DNA of 27,059 nucleotides from assembly GCA_017632155.1 (NCBI GenBank), contig JAGBRZ010000184.1, positions 1 to 27,059 of the forward strand, in the 5' to 3' direction. Numbering within the stretch: position 1 is the stretch's first letter; the number at the start of each line of letters is the position of its first letter. Below, in pieces: positions 24,170-27,059 of this stretch. The notes beneath the pieces are model-generated. The model searched no databases and had not been told where the DNA came from. It was given only the letters and a program-made list of their open reading frames with translations. The stretch is from Clostridia bacterium (GTDB taxonomy: Bacteria; Bacillota_A; Clostridia; Oscillospirales; CAG-272). Position numbers and translations under genes: made by a program.

Positions 24170-25774
24170 ATGAAACAACCGTACAATACAGCACTATATA
24201 TGAGACTCAGCCGTGATGACGAGAATTATGGCGACAGCGTTTCCATCGAGACCCAGCGCACCATTTTACAGCAGTTCGCAGAGGAACAGGAGCTTCATGT
24301 GGTTGGCGAGTACATCGACGACGGATGGAGTGGCACTACGTTTGAAAGACCGAATTTCAAGCGAATGATGGCAGATGTGGATGCAGGACGAGTAAACTGC
24401 ATTGTTACCAAAGACCTCAGCCGCTTCGGACGTGACCACATCATGGTCGGCTACTATCTGGAATACGAGTTTCCGGAGAAGCAAGTGCGATATATCGCCG
24501 TATCCGAGAATGAGGATACCAAGAAAGGCTTGTCAGATTTCGTCCCCTTCAAGAATCTGTTTAACGAATGGTTTGCCAAGGACACCAGCCGCAAGGTCAA
24601 GACCGCACTTCATGCCAAGTTTGCCGCAGGAGAACGCACCTTTGCCTATGCGCCCCTTGGGTATGTCCGACATCCCGAAATCAAGAACGCCATTGTGATT
24701 GATGTAGAGACACGCTGGATCATCGAGAAAATCTTTGACCTTGCCTATCATGGGGCGGGTGCTGCCAAAATCGCAAGAGTATTGGTGGATGAACACGTTC
24801 CTACTGCCGGTTGGCTGAACTATCAGCGATATGGGACATTCGCTCATATCTACGAGGGACAGCCGGAGGAAAAGTCCTACGCATGGACGCTGGCACAGGT
24901 CAAGAGCATCTTAAAAGACGAAACCTATATCGGCAACAGCGTACACAACAAACAGACCAACATTTCCTACAAAAACAAGAAAAAGGTACGCAAGCCGCAG
25001 GAAGAATGGTTCCGAGTGGAGAATACCCACGAAGCCATTATTTCTAAGAAAGTCTTTGAACAGGTGCAGGAACAGATCGCCAACCGCCGCAGACAGCAAA
25101 AGGACGCTACCACGCAAATCTTCTCCGGTCTGGTGAAGTGTGCGGACTGCGGATGGTCGATGCGCTTCGGTACGAACAGTCAAAACAAGAAACCGTACAG
25201 CCATTACACTTGCAGCCAATACGGACAGGGGTTAAGACAGTGTTCTGCCCACTATATCCGCTATGACTACCTCTACCACTACGTTCTGACGAGAATACAG
25301 GATTTGTCAAGACAGGCGCAGCTAAATGAAACAGAGCTTCTGCATCGGCTGCTGAAAGGAAGCGAACAGGAACTTGCCGCCAATGCCAAAAGGCAAAGTG
25401 CCGAGCTTACCAGAGCCGAGAAGCGCAGAACGGAGGTTGACCGCAAGTTTGCGAAGCTGTATGAGGACTGGTCGGACGGTCGTATCACGGAGTACAATTT
25501 CAACATGATGTCTCAGAAATATCAGACCGAGCAGCAGGAGCTTAGCGAGAAGATCGAAAGGCTGACTGCCGAGCTTGAATCTGAAAAGCAAACAACTGTC
25601 GATGCGGAAACTTGGATTTCACTTCTCAAACAGTATGCCAATCCTACCGAACTGACAGCGGAGCTTCTGAATACGCTGATTGAAAAGATCGTTATTCACG
25701 AAGCTGCCACCGTGGACGGTATGCGTGAGCAGAATATTGACATCTATTACCGCTTAATCGGCAAAATTGAGTAA
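24170..25774 (+). CDS. Large serine recombinase (TndX/TnpX-like), 534 aa
   Basis: This enzyme excises and inserts the element. The N-terminal resolvase domain has YMRLSRDDENYGDSVSIETQ with nucleophile Ser14 and the DLSRFGRDH arginine motif. The recombinase domain follows, then a zinc ribbon (CADCGWSM, then a Cys in YTCSQ and one in RQCSAHY), a long coiled coil (about 385-475) and a helical tail. Its length matches TndX of Tn5397 (about 533 aa) better than TnpX (about 707). ATG 24170 is chosen over 24143 because AGGAGG lies 7 bp upstream. Position at the element's right end, 70 bp from attR, fits the role. Confidence 0.97.
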   Translation: MKQPYNTALYMRLSRDDENYGDSVSIETQRTILQQFAEEQELHVVGEYIDDGWSGTTFERPNFKRMMADVDAGRVNCIVTKDLSRFGRDHIMVGYYLEYEFPEKQVRYIAVSENEDTKKGLSDFVPFKNLFNEWFAKDTSRKVKTALHAKFAAGERTFAYAPLGYVRHPEIKNAIVIDVETRWIIEKIFDLAYHGAGAAKIARVLVDEHVPTAGWLNYQRYGTFAHIYEGQPEEKSYAWTLAQVKSILKDETYIGNSVHNKQTNISYKNKKKVRKPQEEWFRVENTHEAIISKKVFEQVQEQIANRRRQQKDATTQIFSGLVKCADCGWSMRFGTNSQNKKPYSHYTCSQYGQGLRQCSAHYIRYDYLYHYVLTRIQDLSRQAQLNETELLHRLLKGSEQELAANAKRQSAELTRAEKRRTEVDRKFAKLYEDWSDGRITEYNFNMMSQKYQTEQQELSEKIERLTAELESEKQTTVDAETWISLLKQYANPTELTAELLNTLIEKIVIHEAATVDGMREQNIDIYYRLIGKIE

Positions 25775-25783
25775 ATTTACAGA

Positions 25784-25819
25784 TATGAGTGCCTGTGCAA
25801 GTAGGCGTAGGCACTCATA
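25784..25819 (+). terminator. Hairpin after the recombinase gene
   Basis: An 11-bp perfect stem (TATGAGTGCCT and its complement) with a 14-nt loop lies 10 bp after the stop and just inside attR. No U tract follows, so termination is uncertain; it could also be a recombinase-binding or stability element. Confidence 0.5.
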
Positions 25820-25841
25820 CATAACCAATATCTTTAAGTAC

Positions 25842-25844
25842 GGG
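25842..25844. other. attR core (GGG)
   Basis: This is the right crossover core: element ...TTTAAGTAC to the left and host AATCCGGCG to the right. Joining element ends predicts an attP in which 11-bp arms flank GGGTTTCCC almost symmetrically. Confidence 0.65.
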
Positions 25845-26524
25845 AATCCGGCGAAGGATATCCCGATATCACAATGCTGCCCACACTCGCAAACTACTTC
25901 GGCGTGTCCGTTGATGAATTGATCGGTATGGACGAAATATCCTCAGCAAGCAAACTCGATGAAATCAATCTGACTTGGAAAGAAAACAGATCACTCTGCA
26001 AACACAAAGAAAACGTTGAACTAATGCGAAACGCACTGAAATCCTACCCAAACAATCCTCTTCTAATGATCCAACTTTCGGCTTCCCTCGAACGCCTTGA
26101 AGGCAGCGAAAAGGAGAAACACGAATATTTGAGGGAATCAATTATGATACAAGAGCAGATTCTGAGATACTGTGACGATTCAGAAATCCGTGGCGCGGCA
26201 CTTTTCAACATAGCCGATGCATATTACAGATACGGCGACTATGAAAAAGCTGTCGAATATGCTGAAAAACTTCCGAATCTATATAAAACAAGAGAAACCG
26301 CATTGGTTCGCATTCTGAAGGACGATGAAAAAAAGAATGAAATCGCAAAATCAGCCATCGAACCCTTGGCCTGGCTTATATTTTTTCATCTTACGGCACT
26401 GGCAGAAACCGAAAACGATCCCGAATATAATGAGAAAATTATTAAAATATTGGATATTCTTTTTAAGGGAAATGAAAGTGATTTTATTTGCGAAATTCGT
26501 AAGAAAGTGAATTATTTGACTTAA
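25845..26524 (+). pseudogene. XRE-family regulator, C-terminal fragment separated from its HTH by the element
   Basis: Frame is open from the right junction as ESGEGYPDITMLPTLANYFGVSVDEL, which is the usual continuation of the KWERG helix at the end of the left fragment. Residues after about 40 form helical repeats (AALFNIADAYYRYGDYEKAVEYAEK is TPR-like), the presumed dimerisation or ligand-sensing part. No ribosome-binding site is evident before ATG 25874, so this piece is probably not translated while the element is present. Excision would restore a 266-aa regulator. Its target is unknown. Confidence 0.88.
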
Positions 26525-27059
26525 GTTTCCCCTTCCCGTGCGGCTCTGGCGGTTTTCAGTAGGAAAATGGAGGCGGAAGCCGACAAGACAGAGTCGGCTT
26601 TTGCCGTAGGCAAATATGTTTACGGGAAGGGGAGTAAGGGGATGGGCACCGATTTGCAGATACAAAATTATGAGGATATCGGCAAGGACTCTGTTCGGGC
26701 GCAAAATTACCTTTACCGTACCCGCAGAATGTACGAAATCTCTATTATTCATTGCGTGACAGAAGGTCGCGCGGAGTGACAGGAGCGCGTACTTGCCTTC
26801 GGCAAGTTGCAACTCTTGCTTGTCGGATCCCGCCTCCATTTTCCTTCGGAAAACCGCAAGAGCTGCACTTCCCTACATTCGGGAAGTATTGACTCTGTCC
26901 GAAATGTCGAAGCGAAGCTTCGTCATTTTGGAGCACGGTAGCGAGAGCTAAAGCTCTCGCATTAGTCCGAGGCTCTGCCTCGTGCTCCGTTTAAGAAACT
27001 TTTCAAGAAAAGTTTCTTAAAAATCTTCAAAAGATTTTAGGACGAGCGCGGCTCTGGCG
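26525..27059. repeat. Intergenic array of dispersed repeats
   Basis: No gene is supported. A 79-bp repeat lies at 26541-26619 (plus); a diverged copy runs in minus orientation at 26791-26865; and an 11-bp start of a further copy (CGGCTCTGGCG, 27049-27059) runs off the window. Between them lie a nested hairpin structure at 26930-26988 and a 14-bp stem at 26991-27020 that matches 3794-3823. The 79-bp unit also occurs inverted at 8247-8325. Confidence 0.75.

Larger units (their letters stand above)
8667..25844. mobile_element. Integrative mobilizable element (Tn4451/Tn5397-like), about 17.2 kb
   Basis: Boundaries come from the split XRE gene. The left junction GCGGGG|TTTCCC and right junction TACGGG|AATCCG share GGG, and removing 8667-25844 restores an open frame. 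Element modules are a large serine recombinase at the right end, a TnpW-like gene, a MobV relaxase, a MobV-type oriT, primase and SF3/D5-like ATPase genes, and a cargo block. No type IV secretion genes are present, so it needs a helper for transfer. An 11-bp inverted repeat lies just inside each end (8675-8685 and 25829-25839). Coding GC is visibly lower than in the flanking pts genes. Confidence 0.9.

Noticed and set aside
26930..26988. Possible tRNA (7-bp acceptor-like stem with inner hairpins)
   Set aside because: Only two inner stems, about 59 nt in total, no anticodon arm, no GTTC-type T loop; treated as a structured repeat.

Overview
The window looks like chromosomal DNA from a gut-type Clostridia (Bacillota; the Oscillospirales or a similar uncultured group is my guess). 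It carries a mobilizable element of about 17.2 kb inserted in a regulator gene. The evidence is a clostridial large PurL, a ptsH-ptsI-crr-ptsG type sugar PTS operon, strong GGAGG ribosome-binding sites, intergenic DNA rich in short hairpins and dispersed repeats, and an element of Tn4451/Tn5397-like organisation (large serine recombinase plus MobV relaxase). No rRNA, tRNA or CRISPR array was recognised.

Host left part (1-8666): the C-terminal part of purL; a repeat-filled gap; a Nudix hydrolase with a consensus promoter; another repeat-filled gap; then, on the minus strand, a complete four-gene PTS operon (HPr, enzyme I, glucose-family IIA, IIBC). HPr has Arg where the Ser46 regulatory site normally lies, and a string of small hairpins separates the enzyme I and IIA genes. 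Next comes the promoter and first 40 codons of an XRE-type regulator.

Mobile element (about 8667-25844): it splits the XRE gene. Joining the flanks through a shared GGG restores an in-frame 266-codon gene. From the left the element holds a DUF6061-like small protein; a minus-strand cargo block (9061-16156); an oriT-like region with a pMV158/MobV-type nic sequence (about 16560-16590); a minus-strand trio (DUF6076-like zinc-ribbon protein, unknown protein, divergent sigma-70-like protein); and a plus-strand series: CHC2 primase, D5/SF3-type ATPase, small HTH-like protein, MobV relaxase, TnpW-like protein and a TndX/TnpX-like serine recombinase.

The cargo block is the most interesting part. A 7TM pseudo-histidine-kinase, a DesK/NarL-type histidine kinase and a LuxR-type response regulator are translationally coupled. 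A terminator follows, then a second unit encoding a degenerate receiver protein (Glu in place of the phospho-Asp) and a 983-residue adenylation / acyl-carrier / thioester-reductase enzyme. Both units start at promoters with an identical 19-bp element exactly 18 bp upstream of the -10 hexamer, so the response regulator probably controls both. My working model is a mobile, self-regulated system that reduces an unidentified carboxylic acid to an aldehyde or alcohol and may sense it through its own membrane receptor. The substrate, the product and the sensing role are inference.

Host right part (25845-27059): the C-terminal part of the XRE regulator, then dispersed repeats related to those flanking the PTS operon.
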